Position numbers and translations under genes: made by a program. A stretch of DNA of 64,000 bases, from NCBI RefSeq assembly GCF_042652965.1, contig NZ_JBHSHL010000014.1:233584-297583 (forward strand), written 5' to 3'. Every line of letters starts with the position of its first letter. Position 1 is the first letter of the stretch. This DNA is from Filifactor villosus (lineage in GTDB: Bacteria; Bacillota; Clostridia; Peptostreptococcales; Filifactoraceae). Of the stretch, positions 8,123 through 16,571 are shown one piece after another. The notes beneath the pieces are model-generated. The model ran no database searches. It was not told the origin of the DNA and worked only from the letters and a program-made list of their open reading frames with translations.

Positions 8123-9556
8123 TTAAATGATGATTTTTTCCTCCGGATACTTGTACCGCTTTGTCTTCGCTTCCGAAAACGCGAGAAGGATCGTCAGGAT
8201 CCCGACCCGTCCTATAAACATAATACAGATAAGCACAAGCTTAGACAGAAGGCTCAAACTCGTCGTTAAATTCAAGGTCAAACCGACGGTGGCAATCGCA
8301 GAGATCACTTCGAAACAAACACTCATAAAAGGCGCTCCCTTCTCCGCCGTCGACAGGACCATCAAACCAAAGAAAGCAATGCAGCTCATGATCACGGAAA
8401 TTGCAATCGCTTTGTTTACCGATTTAAATGAGATCCTTTTATGAAAAACCTCGATCTCCCTTTTGTTTTGAACTACGGATCTGGATATCAAAAACAAAAT
8501 AGCAACCGTCGTTACCTTTACTCCCCCTGCTGTAGAAGCGGGAGAGCCTCCTATGAACATCAAAAAAATCGACAACAATTTGGAACTGTTGCTCATCGCC
8601 TCAAGATCCATCGTGTTGAAACCCGCCGTTCTGCAAGTAACGGACTGAAAGACGGAAGCAATCAGCTTTGTAAAGGTGTCATATCCTCCAATCGTAAGAG
8701 GGTTTCCATGCTCAAAGACAAAAAACAAAAACCATCCTCCAAAGAGTAAGATCGCATTGGTCACCAAAATGATCTTACTGTTCAAACTCAATCTGTGAAA
8801 TCTTCTATTTTTGATAACATCGAAGGGTACAGTAAATCCAATCCCTCCTAAAAGGATCAGAGTCATAAGAGCAAGATTGACAACAGGATGGGAGATGTAA
8901 GAAGTAAAGGAGTTGAAGTTTCCGTTCAAGTCGAAACCCGCATTACAATAAGCCGAAACCGAATGAAAGATAGAGAAGAAGACCCCTTTGACAAAGCCAT
9001 ACTGCGGAATAAAAACAAAGGACAGGACCAAAGCTCCCGCCGCTTCAATTCCAAAGGTCAACAACGCAATCGACTTTGTAAACTTAAGAATACCTTGCAA
9101 CTTATTTTGCCCCAGAGACTCTTTCATCAATATCCTTGTTTTCAGATCAATACGATTTCCCGACAAGATCAAAGCCAAGGTAGTCAAAGTGAGAAAACCC
9201 AGGCCTCCAATTTGAATAAGAAACAGAAGAACAAGTTTTCCGAAAGTACTCCAGTACATTCCGGTATCGAGCACAGACAAACCCGTCACACACACTGCCG
9301 AAGTTGCAGTAAAAAGTGCATTTGAAAATCCTGTATACTTCCCTTGAGCAGAAGAAACCGGCAGACTTAAGATCAAGGTGCCCAACAAGATGATTAAAAC
9401 GAAACTGAACATAATCCACCGTGTCGGAGATATACGCTGCATTTTCTGCGTAAGCTTCAACAAGCTCTTTTGATCAAAGAACATTCCTCTTTGTTTATTT
9501 ATCCTAAGAATCTCTTTCTCTATTTGAATCTCCCCCCTTAAATAATCCCCTGACAC
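8123..9556 (-). CDS. ktrB: KtrB/TrkH-family potassium channel subunit
   Basis: A membrane protein of up to 477 residues with the fourfold M1-P-M2 repeat of the TrkH/KtrB superfamily. The four pore segments contain AVCVTGLSV, AYCNAGFDL, TCRTAGFNT and AIATVGLTL, each with the selectivity Gly. It forms the K+ (often Na+-coupled) translocation path for KtrA. The start is unclear. GTG at 9556 has a weak ribosome binding site and overlaps the upstream gene by 53 bp. ATG at 9484 has AGAGGA directly against it. The strongest Shine-Dalgarno run (TAAGGGGGGA, 9531-9540) stands seven bases before an in-frame ATA. Confidence 0.92.
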   Translation of the reverse strand: MSGDYLRGEIQIEKEILRINKQRGMFFDQKSLLKLTQKMQRISPTRWIMFSFVLIILLGTLILSLPVSSAQGKYTGFSNALFTATSAVCVTGLSVLDTGMYWSTFGKLVLLFLIQIGGLGFLTLTTLALILSGNRIDLKTRILMKESLGQNKLQGILKFTKSIALLTFGIEAAGALVLSFVFIPQYGFVKGVFFSIFHSVSAYCNAGFDLNGNFNSFTSYISHPVVNLALMTLILLGGIGFTVPFDVIKNRRFHRLSLNSKIILVTNAILLFGGWFLFFVFEHGNPLTIGGYDTFTKLIASVFQSVTCRTAGFNTMDLEAMSNSSKLLSIFLMFIGGSPASTAGGVKVTTVAILFLISRSVVQNKREIEVFHKRISFKSVNKAIAISVIMSCIAFFGLMVLSTAEKGAPFMSVCFEVISAIATVGLTLNLTTSLSLLSKLVLICIMFIGRVGILTILLAFSEAKTKRYKYPEEKIII

Positions 9557-10049
9557 TTACATCCATCTCATTGATCCTATCTTCAAACCTCAGTTTCGAC
9601 TGTCTCGAAAGATACATCCCGATATAAAAGAGGGTAGAGGGCAGGAAGATCATCGCAAGATACCTCAGGTAATAAGTTTGAGGATGCATCATAATAGGTG
9701 CTAGGAGGATGTTGAGGTTCAGATAGTGCAAGGCATCCCAAAAGTGAATCTTATCTTCGGATATCAAATTCGGGAAGCCTCCCGAGCACAGATAACCATA
9801 TACGAAAAGTGTGAGATTTATAAAAAAAGGAGCACTTACAGATAGAATCCTCTCCCATCGCTTCCGCGTCCACTTCAAAGTAAAGCCCAAGGAGATAAAG
9901 AGAAACCAGAATAAGTACACCATTTCGGGAAATGCTCTGGCAATAAAGACTCCGGAAACCATTCCCTTAGTCAGAACAGAAACGATATAAAAATAAATAC
10001 AGCTTTTTAAAATATTTTTTATCAAATCTTTTTTCATAGCAACATCCAT
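9504..10049 (-). CDS. Unknown multipass membrane protein upstream of ktrB
   Basis: A 181-residue hydrophobic protein that I do not recognise. About four or five membrane segments can be seen (around residues 15-35, 42-58, 70-88, 110-122 and 128-145), followed by a charged cytoplasmic tail (RQSKLRFEDRINEMD). The start could be ATG 10049 or ATG 10037; the second has better spacing to AGGAATGGA. The tail overlaps the proposed start region of ktrB, and the shared direction suggests an operon with ktrBA. It could be an accessory protein of potassium uptake, but nothing in the sequence shows this. Confidence 0.7.
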   Translation of the reverse strand: MDVAMKKDLIKNILKSCIYFYIVSVLTKGMVSGVFIARAFPEMVYLFWFLFISLGFTLKWTRKRWERILSVSAPFFINLTLFVYGYLCSGGFPNLISEDKIHFWDALHYLNLNILLAPIMMHPQTYYLRYLAMIFLPSTLFYIGMYLSRQSKLRFEDRINEMDVSVRGLFKGGDSNRERDS

Positions 10050-10751
10050 TCCTGATCCAAACGATCCTTCCTTTTATTTTTTCTGACAGACTGATTGGAA
10101 AGTACCTTTCGAAAAAAATCAATTTCATCTTCTTCAAAAATACACCTGTAATACTATGATCGATTAAGATTGACAGATTGAACACTTTGAAGCATATGAT
10201 CCTTAAATTTTTTTGGCAATGATAGATGTTTCATACCCCGCATTTCAAACGGAGAACAGCATAAAATCAGGAGACCTTCAAACCGCTTTCTTAAAATATT
10301 GTGCAGTTCTGAAACCTGATTGAAGAAAAATATAATCTCCAAAAAAGACAAAAATCACTTCGACCTTCCAAAGAGTACAAACCGTCAATATAAAAGAATT
10401 AAACGAATAATAAGGTGAAGAGGAAATTCCCACTGTGTTATGTATGCTAAGAAGATTTAATTCCTTCTTTGGTTCTGAGAAGTCACCCTTCTAAACAACA
10501 AAAAAATATTCGCCTCTTAAATACTTGTTGTTTTATTAGAATTTCTCCTCTCATATCGCAAGGAGTAAGTGCAACATACACGACTTCGTCCCTGTATACC
10601 GTTTCTCTGTATGAAGAAAAGGCTCTGAACAGCTTTCCTCCAAATTTCCCCTTCGAAAAAAGCTGTTTCAGTTATCCTCTACAATAATATTCATTTTAAA
10701 TTTACAAATCTTCTTCTCTCAATTAATTGCAGCATCGTCAAAAATCAGATC
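10050..10751. other. Long intergenic region with one family-2 repeat
   Basis: A 700 bp gap between two minus-strand genes. It holds a family-2 palindromic repeat (10151-10262). The remainder is AT-rich. A 72-codon plus-strand frame at 10469-10687 has no ribosome binding site and no recognisable sequence, so no gene is called. Confidence 0.6.
10151..10262 (+). repeat. Family-2 MITE-like palindromic repeat
   Basis: A 112 bp unit from ATACTATGATCG to GGAGAACAGCAT. Its interior shares GATTGACAG, TTGAACACTTTGAAGCATAT, TTTTGGCAATGATA and CATTTCAAACGGAGAA with the copies at 43880, 50271 and 50566. Confidence 0.8.
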
Positions 10752-11336
10752 TTAGATCCTCCCGTTTGCAAAAACTTCAAGAAGATTGTCAATCTCGTAC
10801 CAATTCTTAACCCTGGTAATATTTTGATGCGTTACATCCGCATTGTAGGGATTATCCATAAGCAGAACCTTGATCCCTGTCTCCGCGATCCTTACGGATT
10901 CCTGCGGATGGTCTTCAATAAAAACATCGCAACCTATCGATTTTGAAAACTCCAATTTCGCAGGACTTCCCAGAGAGTGGAGGCTGATGTCCTCCAGATT
11001 GTGTTTCTTCAGCCACTCCAAAGTAATAAACTCATTCTCTTTTAATCTTGCTGTGACAATATATACCTTGTGTTGCTTGTTCCATTTCAAAATTGTAGCG
11101 GAAGCGTGTGGCTGGATTGTAGCGGAAGAATGCATATTGTTACCTACCAGATCATAAAACCTGCTCATCTCAACCTCCGATATCCCGTAGACCTTTTTGA
11201 GATCATAGTCTTTGATTTCTTCAAATATAATGTCTTTTTTGAAGAAGTCATTGAAAAACGGAATATAATAGTCACAAGTTGTCATTGTTCCGTCTATATC
11301 GATGCAAATATTCAAACGATACTTCCTCCTCTCCAT
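10752..11336 (-). CDS. HAD-family 5'-nucleotidase-like phosphatase (NT5C type)
   Basis: A 194-residue cytoplasmic HAD phosphatase. The nucleophile motif is CIDIDGTMT near residue 12, the second Ser/Thr motif is YIVTAR near residue 93, and the acidic motif IEDHPQ lies near residue 140. The small cap and the phrase TLEWLKKHNL fit the family related to deoxyribonucleotide 5'-nucleotidase (NT5C). The likely reaction is dephosphorylation of nucleoside monophosphates, but the substrate is inferred. It follows the membrane-anchored protein gene by 9 bp and is probably co-transcribed with it. Confidence 0.82.
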   Translation of the reverse strand: MERRKYRLNICIDIDGTMTTCDYYIPFFNDFFKKDIIFEEIKDYDLKKVYGISEVEMSRFYDLVGNNMHSSATIQPHASATILKWNKQHKVYIVTARLKENEFITLEWLKKHNLEDISLHSLGSPAKLEFSKSIGCDVFIEDHPQESVRIAETGIKVLLMDNPYNADVTHQNITRVKNWYEIDNLLEVFANGRI

Positions 11337-11345
11337 TAAGAAACC

Positions 11346-12752
11346 TTATTTTTTTAAGGGAGCATTCGTACTTTCTATATTTTTGATCTCATTATCTGCA
11401 AAGGCAAACACGTTTTTGTTGACCACATAGGTGTTATCGGTAGTAACCGTGATCTTCGCATCTACACCCGTTCCCGAAATTTCCATCTGCGGATACAGAC
11501 CTCCATCCAAGTCTTCAGGAAACTTCTCCAAGTACGTTTTTCCGTTGGAAGTGACAAGCATAAACAGCTTTGCATAAGCGGTTTCTGTATAGGAGTTTCT
11601 GCTTCCGATTAAAGAAACTTCATCGGGCTTTCCGTCTCCCGTAACATCGACGGTATTAACTTCCTGAATGGTCGTAGGACGATACCCCATATCATAGTCA
11701 TTCGGATTGGGATAGTAGGCCAATCTGACCTCCAGCTGATTCACTCCCTCATCCGTTTGAGTGAGCCAGTACTTCATCGAATCTTTTATCCAGATGATAT
11801 CCTTGTACTCCTGCCCTTCTTCTATCGATAAAGGTTCTCCGATCCCCTTGGTAATCAGAGCTTGAAGTTCATCAAATTCAATGTTGTGGAAATTGATGAC
11901 CGCCTTATAAATTCGCTGTTCTCTGGCATAGTAGATTTTCGACTTCGTAGGAAGTCCAAACCACTCGTACTCGTATCTAAGGTACTTGGTCTCTTCATCC
12001 ACACCTTCTCCTTCTCCCATGGGCTCACCCAATTGTGCAATCAAATCGGGCTTGCGCATCGAGCACATCTCAAACGGATGCAAGGGACCATACTGGTAGA
12101 CAAGACCCTCTTGTGAATTGTTACCCGTTTCAATATTCTGTTCACTCAGGGCAGGCGCGTTGGAAAGCTTATGGATGTAATATCCTCCTATTACCATCAT
12201 CAACAGAACGGGTAACACAAACAAAAGTGTTTTCAACAAAGGTGTAGGTCTCGCTGAAGGAATATGCCTCGGTCGAGGAACTTTTGGTTGTTGTATAGGT
12301 TTTTCTTTTGGTTGTGATTTTCCATGAGATCTTTTTATCGTTTTTTCTTGTGCCGAAACCTCTTTTTTTTGCAAAGCAGTATTATTCAAGGAAGGAAGCT
12401 CTTCATGAACAGGAGGTATCGGGGCGATTTTTTCCTCTTCGCTCTTCACTTCCTTCTTCTCTATCTTTTTCACTTCTCTTTCATCTCTACGGTAATCGCT
12501 TTCTACCTCTTCTTTTGCCTTCTCCTCATGCTTCTTCAGTTCCTCCTTGATCTCTTTGCTGATACTGCTGTTGTCCAGGAAGGTATCTCCTATAAAAAAA
12601 GACTCCTTCTGATCAACACTCTCAGCATCCTCTCCCTTATACACTTCGGAAGATGCCTCGGATACATCCAAAGCATCCTCACGAATTTCTTCCGTACACT
12701 TTACTTCACTTTTTTTCACATTTCTTTTATTTAATTTGCTTTGTCTGGCCAC
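11346..12752 (-). CDS. Membrane-anchored protein with acidic coiled N-terminus and extracytoplasmic domain
   Basis: A 468-residue protein of unknown function. Residues 1-170 are highly charged, with Lys/Glu-rich coiled-coil-prone stretches (60-110) and a Pro/Arg-rich segment before a single transmembrane helix (about 173-193, LLFVLPVLLMMVIGGYY). The outer part has a domain beginning PFEMCSMRKPDLIAQLGEP, reminiscent of small lipoprotein-type domains that occur in pairs. A C-terminal module follows with VDVTGDGKPDEV, which looks like an FG-GAP/VCBS-type calcium loop. The large cytoplasmic tail suggests a scaffold or sensor; this is inference. Confidence 0.7.
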   Translation of the reverse strand: MARQSKLNKRNVKKSEVKCTEEIREDALDVSEASSEVYKGEDAESVDQKESFFIGDTFLDNSSISKEIKEELKKHEEKAKEEVESDYRRDEREVKKIEKKEVKSEEEKIAPIPPVHEELPSLNNTALQKKEVSAQEKTIKRSHGKSQPKEKPIQQPKVPRPRHIPSARPTPLLKTLLFVLPVLLMMVIGGYYIHKLSNAPALSEQNIETGNNSQEGLVYQYGPLHPFEMCSMRKPDLIAQLGEPMGEGEGVDEETKYLRYEYEWFGLPTKSKIYYAREQRIYKAVINFHNIEFDELQALITKGIGEPLSIEEGQEYKDIIWIKDSMKYWLTQTDEGVNQLEVRLAYYPNPNDYDMGYRPTTIQEVNTVDVTGDGKPDEVSLIGSRNSYTETAYAKLFMLVTSNGKTYLEKFPEDLDGGLYPQMEISGTGVDAKITVTTDNTYVVNKNVFAFADNEIKNIESTNAPLKK

Positions 12753-12980
12753 GTTTTTCTCCTACTCTCCCATCGTTATAGTTCGGTGTCTTAATGGAAA
12801 TTATGATACCGTAGATCTGATTTCTCTACTCTATTGTATTATTAGCTGTCAAAATTTACAACAAAAATAAATAGTTTTTGCATTATCAATTGACAATAAC
12901 CCTAAATGAAATTAAAATATTGTTATACGGGGATTATAGCATAAACATTAGATGTAGTTGTAAAAGGAAGTAGGGATTTT

Positions 12981-13538
12981 ATGCCAAAAATTGTAAACAC
13001 AGATGAGAAAAAGAGGGAAATTGCAAAAGTTGCACTCGCAAACTTTTTGGAGCGAGGATACCAAAAGACAACGATCCAATCGATCGCTCTATCCTCGAAA
13101 ATGGGAAGAAGTACTCTTTATCAATACTTTGATAATAAAGAGGCGATTTTTTTCGAAGTGGTTCGTTGTTTCTTTTTAGAGATTGAGGAACGATTGGAAC
13201 AGGTTAAGGACAACAATGGCCTTTCAAAAGAAGAGAAACTGTGCGAATTGTTTTCCTTTGTTTTTGACTTGCCCCAAAATAAGCACTCCAACCTGCTTGA
13301 ACTGACAAAAGTCATTTCTTCACTTGAGAATAAGGGATTTCGTGTTATATCCGCAATCAACACATTTGAAGATAAGTTAATCTTGGAGTTGAAATCCATA
13401 TTCTCAAATGAAGATGATGTTGTCTTCTTTATACTGTCGATGTGGAAAACCTTTGCCATCGGTAGATATGAAAATTCCATTTCAGACGAATTTATAAGAT
13501 CAAAGATCCACGAACTTTCTCTTACCGTTTTAAAGTAA
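12981..13538 (+). CDS. TetR/AcrR-family transcriptional regulator
   Basis: A 185-residue DNA-binding protein. The N-terminal helix-turn-helix is clear: ANFLERGYQKTTIQSIALSSKMGRSTLYQYFDNKEAIF (residues 17-54, quoted in part) follows the TetR pattern. The C-terminal ligand domain is not assignable. ATG 12981 follows AAAGGAAGTAGGGATTTT. The neighbours are an unrelated membrane protein (divergent) and, across about 670 bp, a ChrA pair (convergent), so no target is obvious; self-regulation from the 230 bp upstream gap is usual in the family. Confidence 0.9.
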   Translation: MPKIVNTDEKKREIAKVALANFLERGYQKTTIQSIALSSKMGRSTLYQYFDNKEAIFFEVVRCFFLEIEERLEQVKDNNGLSKEEKLCELFSFVFDLPQNKHSNLLELTKVISSLENKGFRVISAINTFEDKLILELKSIFSNEDDVVFFILSMWKTFAIGRYENSISDEFIRSKIHELSLTVLK

Positions 13539-13581
13539 ATACACCCGGTATTTTATTACAACTGAATTGAAAATTGATTAG

Positions 13582-13637
13582 AAAGATCCCCCTGTGTCAC
13601 TACATGTAAACAATATTATGACATAGAGGGATTTTCT
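13582..13637 (+). terminator. Terminator of the TetR-family gene
   Basis: GATCCCCCTGTGTCA (13585-13599) pairs with TGACATAGAGGGATT (13619-13633) with one or two mismatches, followed by TTCTATTTAT. The loop is about 19 nt. Confidence 0.7.
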
Positions 13638-13708
13638 ATTTATAGAGTTATCCAATTGAACTTTGAGTAATAAACGACCTGTCATACTATTACCTGTTTA
13701 AATTTCTT

Positions 13709-13822
13709 ATACTATTATCCTTTTGAGTTGCGGATATAAACAATCTGTGCCCCATAGAAAATAAACCGATTTTTCGCGGGTTGAAAAACAGACACATCCA
13801 TACTTCTATTGGAGAATAGTAT
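13709..13822 (+). repeat. Family-1 MITE-like palindromic repeat, copy B
   Basis: A 114 bp copy with ATACTATTATCC and GGAGAATAGTAT ends. It contains the shared ATAAACAATCTGTG and CATCCATACTTCTATTGG segments. As with copies A and G, it lies between convergent genes. Confidence 0.88.
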
Positions 13823-13860
13823 TAGTTATCTGTATGAGCGTTTTTCAATCCGGGACTTGG

Positions 13861-14116
13861 GTATGAAAGTGAAAAACAAAGAACGATAACTCTGCTCCCA
13901 AGAGCAATCGTGACTTGCGATCAGATGAAAAAGCCGACAGCGGAGCATCGCATAGACCCGAAGGGCGAACGCAGTGAGTTACGAAGTTTGCCAAACCGAT
14001 CCAAATGAGTGAAACATATAAATCAGTTGTTTGAGCGTTAGTGAGTTCTGATGCTATGTTTCACGACTTGGCTTTCGGTTCCGAAAACGTAGTATTAGTT
14101 CCGTTTTCACTTTCAT
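13861..14116. ncRNA. Candidate structured noncoding element of unknown class
   Basis: An approximately 256 bp segment bounded by TGAAAGTGAAAA and its inverted copy TTTTCACTTTCA. Inside are ACGAT/ATCGT enclosing GCTCCCAAGAGC (13883-13911) and a strong stem GTGAAACATA/TATGTTTCAC (14009-14018 with 14055-14064) with an inner ATCAG/CTGAT pair. The base composition is richer in GC than the flanks, and short words such as GAGTGAAAC and TTAGTGAGTT recur. It has no long ORF. It could be a structured RNA or the body of a small mobile element; the class is not recognised and the strand is unknown. Confidence 0.4.
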
Positions 14117-14204
14117 TTACTACAAATTCCGATTTATCTCTATTCCCATACGCCTGACATTTTAATAACGATCCTAAAGTACAATCTGATATATCGGCTT
14201 GTGC

Positions 14205-14738
14205 TCAGATATCAAAGATGGCGTATACAAAATTTCCGATGACGGCAAATAGTAGGATTAAAACAATAGGATCGATCTTTTTGTATATCAATAATAGGAG
14301 GGAGGACACGAAAACGACAAATGAAAAAACATCAGAGAAGTTCTCTCCGTTCAGCAGTTGTACCCCTGCCATCAAAATCAAGCCTACGGTTACATACCTC
14401 AAACCCCTCAGTGCATAAGTCATATACTTATTTTTATTAAGAGAAACGAACTTGGACAGCAGAATCATAATAATAAAGGAAGGTAGGGATACTCCCAGCG
14501 TAGTTAAAAATGAGCCTAATACAGAGCCCGTTCTCAAAAACCCGATATAGGTTGCGCTGTTGATCGCAATCGGGCCCGGTGTAACCTGTGAGATGGCAAG
14601 CATATCGGCAAAAGCTTCCGATGAAATCCACATATTCTTTTCAACCACCTCATGGAAGATCATAGGAAGCATCGCATAGCCTCCTCCAAAGCTGAAAATG
14701 CCTATTTTAAAAAAAGTGAGAAAGAGATCAGCCTGCAC
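14205..14738 (-). CDS. ChrA-family (chromate transporter-type) membrane protein, second half
   Basis: A 177-residue single-domain CHR protein. It has the family signature near the N-terminus (FFKIGIFSFGGGYAMLPMI), then AISQVTPGPIAIN, and about six hydrophobic segments. Short CHR proteins work in pairs. This gene and its upstream neighbour overlap by 11 bp and form such a pair. GTG 14738 has GGAGAGG seven bases upstream; the upstream TTG at 14744 is too close to that site. The classic substrate is chromate, but in anaerobes the physiological anion is unclear. Confidence 0.88.
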   Translation of the reverse strand: MQADLFLTFFKIGIFSFGGGYAMLPMIFHEVVEKNMWISSEAFADMLAISQVTPGPIAINSATYIGFLRTGSVLGSFLTTLGVSLPSFIIMILLSKFVSLNKNKYMTYALRGLRYVTVGLILMAGVQLLNGENFSDVFSFVVFVSSLLLLIYKKIDPIVLILLFAVIGNFVYAIFDI

Positions 14739-15279
14739 GATCAATCCTCTCCTTCCCCGAAAAATAAAGAACTCCCCCCACCCCTCCTAGTAAGATGAAC
14801 AAGATGGGAGAAAGATGAAAGTACATAGAAGATATGACCACCGCCAGAGGGATCCAGAGATGTCGAAGACCCATCTTCATATTTTTTGCAATCGAAATAA
14901 CGGAAGATAGGATAAGTGCAGCGACCAAGGGACGCAGCGTCTTCATTGTACGCTTCAAAATAAGGTTGTCCTGCATACCTCTAAAAGCCATTCCTATTGT
15001 AAGTATGATGAAGAAGGAAGGGAGGATGCATCCGAGAGTTGATGATATCGCACCTCTTAAACCTGCTATTTTATAACCTACGAAAACTGAAGTATTGACT
15101 GCAATAGGCCCCGGAGAAGACTGGGCGATAGAGAGCATATCGACAAACTCTTCAACTTCCATCCACTTCTTCCTATAAACCACTTCATCCTGAATAAGAG
15201 GGATCATCGCGTAACCGCCACCTATCGTAAAAGAGCCGATCTTAAAAAATACTGAAAACAACTCAAAGCATATATGCAT
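14728..15279 (-). CDS. ChrA-family (chromate transporter-type) membrane protein, first half
   Basis: A 183-residue partner of the preceding entry and the promoter-proximal gene of the pair. It shows FFKIGSFTIGGGYAMIPLI and SIAQSSPGPIAVN, the two hallmark motifs, with hydrophobic spans that fit half of a ten-helix carrier. Both halves keep the PGPIA motif, as expected for heterodimeric short CHR transporters. It starts 19 bp after the galE stop and runs downstream in the same direction, so it may be read with galE. Confidence 0.88.
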   Translation of the reverse strand: MHICFELFSVFFKIGSFTIGGGYAMIPLIQDEVVYRKKWMEVEEFVDMLSIAQSSPGPIAVNTSVFVGYKIAGLRGAISSTLGCILPSFFIILTIGMAFRGMQDNLILKRTMKTLRPLVAALILSSVISIAKNMKMGLRHLWIPLAVVISSMYFHLSPILFILLGGVGGVLYFSGKERIDRAG

Positions 15280-15298
15280 TGCTTCGCTCCTATCTCGA

Positions 15299-16279
15299 TC
15301 AACGTGAATTCCTTGTCATATAATTCCATGCATCCGCTATGATCATACTGACATCGTCCTTCTGCGGGATCCATCCCAGTTTATTCTTTATCTTTTCCGA
15401 AGATGCAATCAATACCGCAGGATCTCCGTTTCTTCTCGGAGCACTCACAGCCTTGATCTCCTTCTTGGTGACTTTTCTTGCAGTTTCAATGATTTCTTTC
15501 ACCGTGAACCCTTTTCCGCTTCCAAGGTTGAAAATATCGCTGTTTCCTCCCTTGAAAAGATATTCCAAGGCCAAGATATGAGCCTGTGCCAAATCGTTAA
15601 CATGGATATAATCCCTTACGCAAGAACCATCTCTCGTATCATAGTCCTCTCCGAAAATCGAAACGAATTTCCTCTTTCCAATTGCCGCCTGCAATACAAT
15701 GGGTATCAAGTGCGTTTCCGGATCATGTTCCTCTCCGATCAATCCCTCGGGATCTGCACCTGCTGCATTGAAATACCTCAAAGAAACATATTTTGTTCCA
15801 TATGCCTCGTCAAACCACTTCATCATCTGTTCCATAGAAAGCTTCGTATTTCCGTAAGGGTTGGTCGGGACCGTTGTGTTGGTCTCCACAATGGGAATCG
15901 AAGCCGGTTCTCCGTAAGTTGCAGCGGTGGACGAAAAGACGATGTACTTCACCCCGGCCTCCCTCATCGCATCCAATAGGATCATGGTCCCATAAAGATT
16001 GTTGTCATAATACTTATATGGGTTTTCACAACTTTCCGCAACAAGGGAACTGGCTGCAAAGTGGATGATTCCCTCCACGTTATACTTGCGGAAGGTCTCA
16101 AGCAACAACTTCTTATCCCTGATATCACCCTCAACCAAGGGAAGATTCAATTTTTGTGAAACCTCTGCATGACCTGTGGAAAGATTGTCATAAATAACGA
16201 TGTCTTCGCCTTTTTCAGACATCGCTTTTGCAAGGTGAGAGCCTATATACCCTGCTCCACCTGTAATAAGAATACTCAT
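15299..16279 (-). CDS. galE: UDP-glucose 4-epimerase
   Basis: A 326-residue extended short-chain dehydrogenase that interconverts UDP-glucose and UDP-galactose. NAD is bound by TGGAGYIGSH at the N-terminus; the catalytic pair is in SSTAATYG and PYGNTKLS (Ser/Thr and YxxxK). NVEGIIHFAA and RDYIHVNDLAQAH are typical. The length is normal. It supplies sugars for surface polysaccharide or galactose use. There are no other gal genes in the window, so a role in envelope sugar supply is more likely. Confidence 0.96.
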   Translation of the reverse strand: MSILITGGAGYIGSHLAKAMSEKGEDIVIYDNLSTGHAEVSQKLNLPLVEGDIRDKKLLLETFRKYNVEGIIHFAASSLVAESCENPYKYYDNNLYGTMILLDAMREAGVKYIVFSSTAATYGEPASIPIVETNTTVPTNPYGNTKLSMEQMMKWFDEAYGTKYVSLRYFNAAGADPEGLIGEEHDPETHLIPIVLQAAIGKRKFVSIFGEDYDTRDGSCVRDYIHVNDLAQAHILALEYLFKGGNSDIFNLGSGKGFTVKEIIETARKVTKKEIKAVSAPRRNGDPAVLIASSEKIKNKLGWIPQKDDVSMIIADAWNYMTRNSR

Positions 16280-16571
16280 ACTCTAACTTCCTTTCTGTTT
16301 ATCTTGCTTTCTGTTCAAACTACCATCTACCGAAATGATGTATTCGCCTAAAGCGTTTGATTGCTCACAGAATACGATACAAAACGACGACCATATTGCT
16401 TATTTTACATTCTTAAAAATATTTTTTTATAGCTCTGTTTCTTTTGTTTAAGAAACCGTCGAACAAAGATACAAAATATCCTTTCCTCAATTTCTCAAGA
16501 TACAGGAATGATGGCAAACGAATGTTGTTGAGAATACATATATCTCAAAAAGATTTTAAGTTGCCTTCAAA
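16280..16571. other. Intergenic region upstream of galE
   Basis: A 292 bp AT-rich stretch between the TPR gene stop and the galE start, both on the minus strand. It presumably carries the galE promoter. I see no clear hairpin terminator and no copy of the palindromic repeats. Confidence 0.4.

Larger units (their letters stand above)
13539..14204. other. Convergent intergenic region with terminator, repeat and structured element
   Basis: The 666 bp between tetR-type and chrA genes contains the regulator's terminator, a reversed family-2 end relic (about 13684-13706), a complete family-1 repeat and an unusual GC-richer segment with several hairpins (13861-14116). No protein-coding frame is supported. 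Confidence 0.7.

Noticed and set aside
10469..10687. 72-codon plus-strand ORF in the gap upstream of the membrane protein gene
   Set aside because: No ribosome binding site, no family resemblance, and composition like the AT-rich intergenic background.
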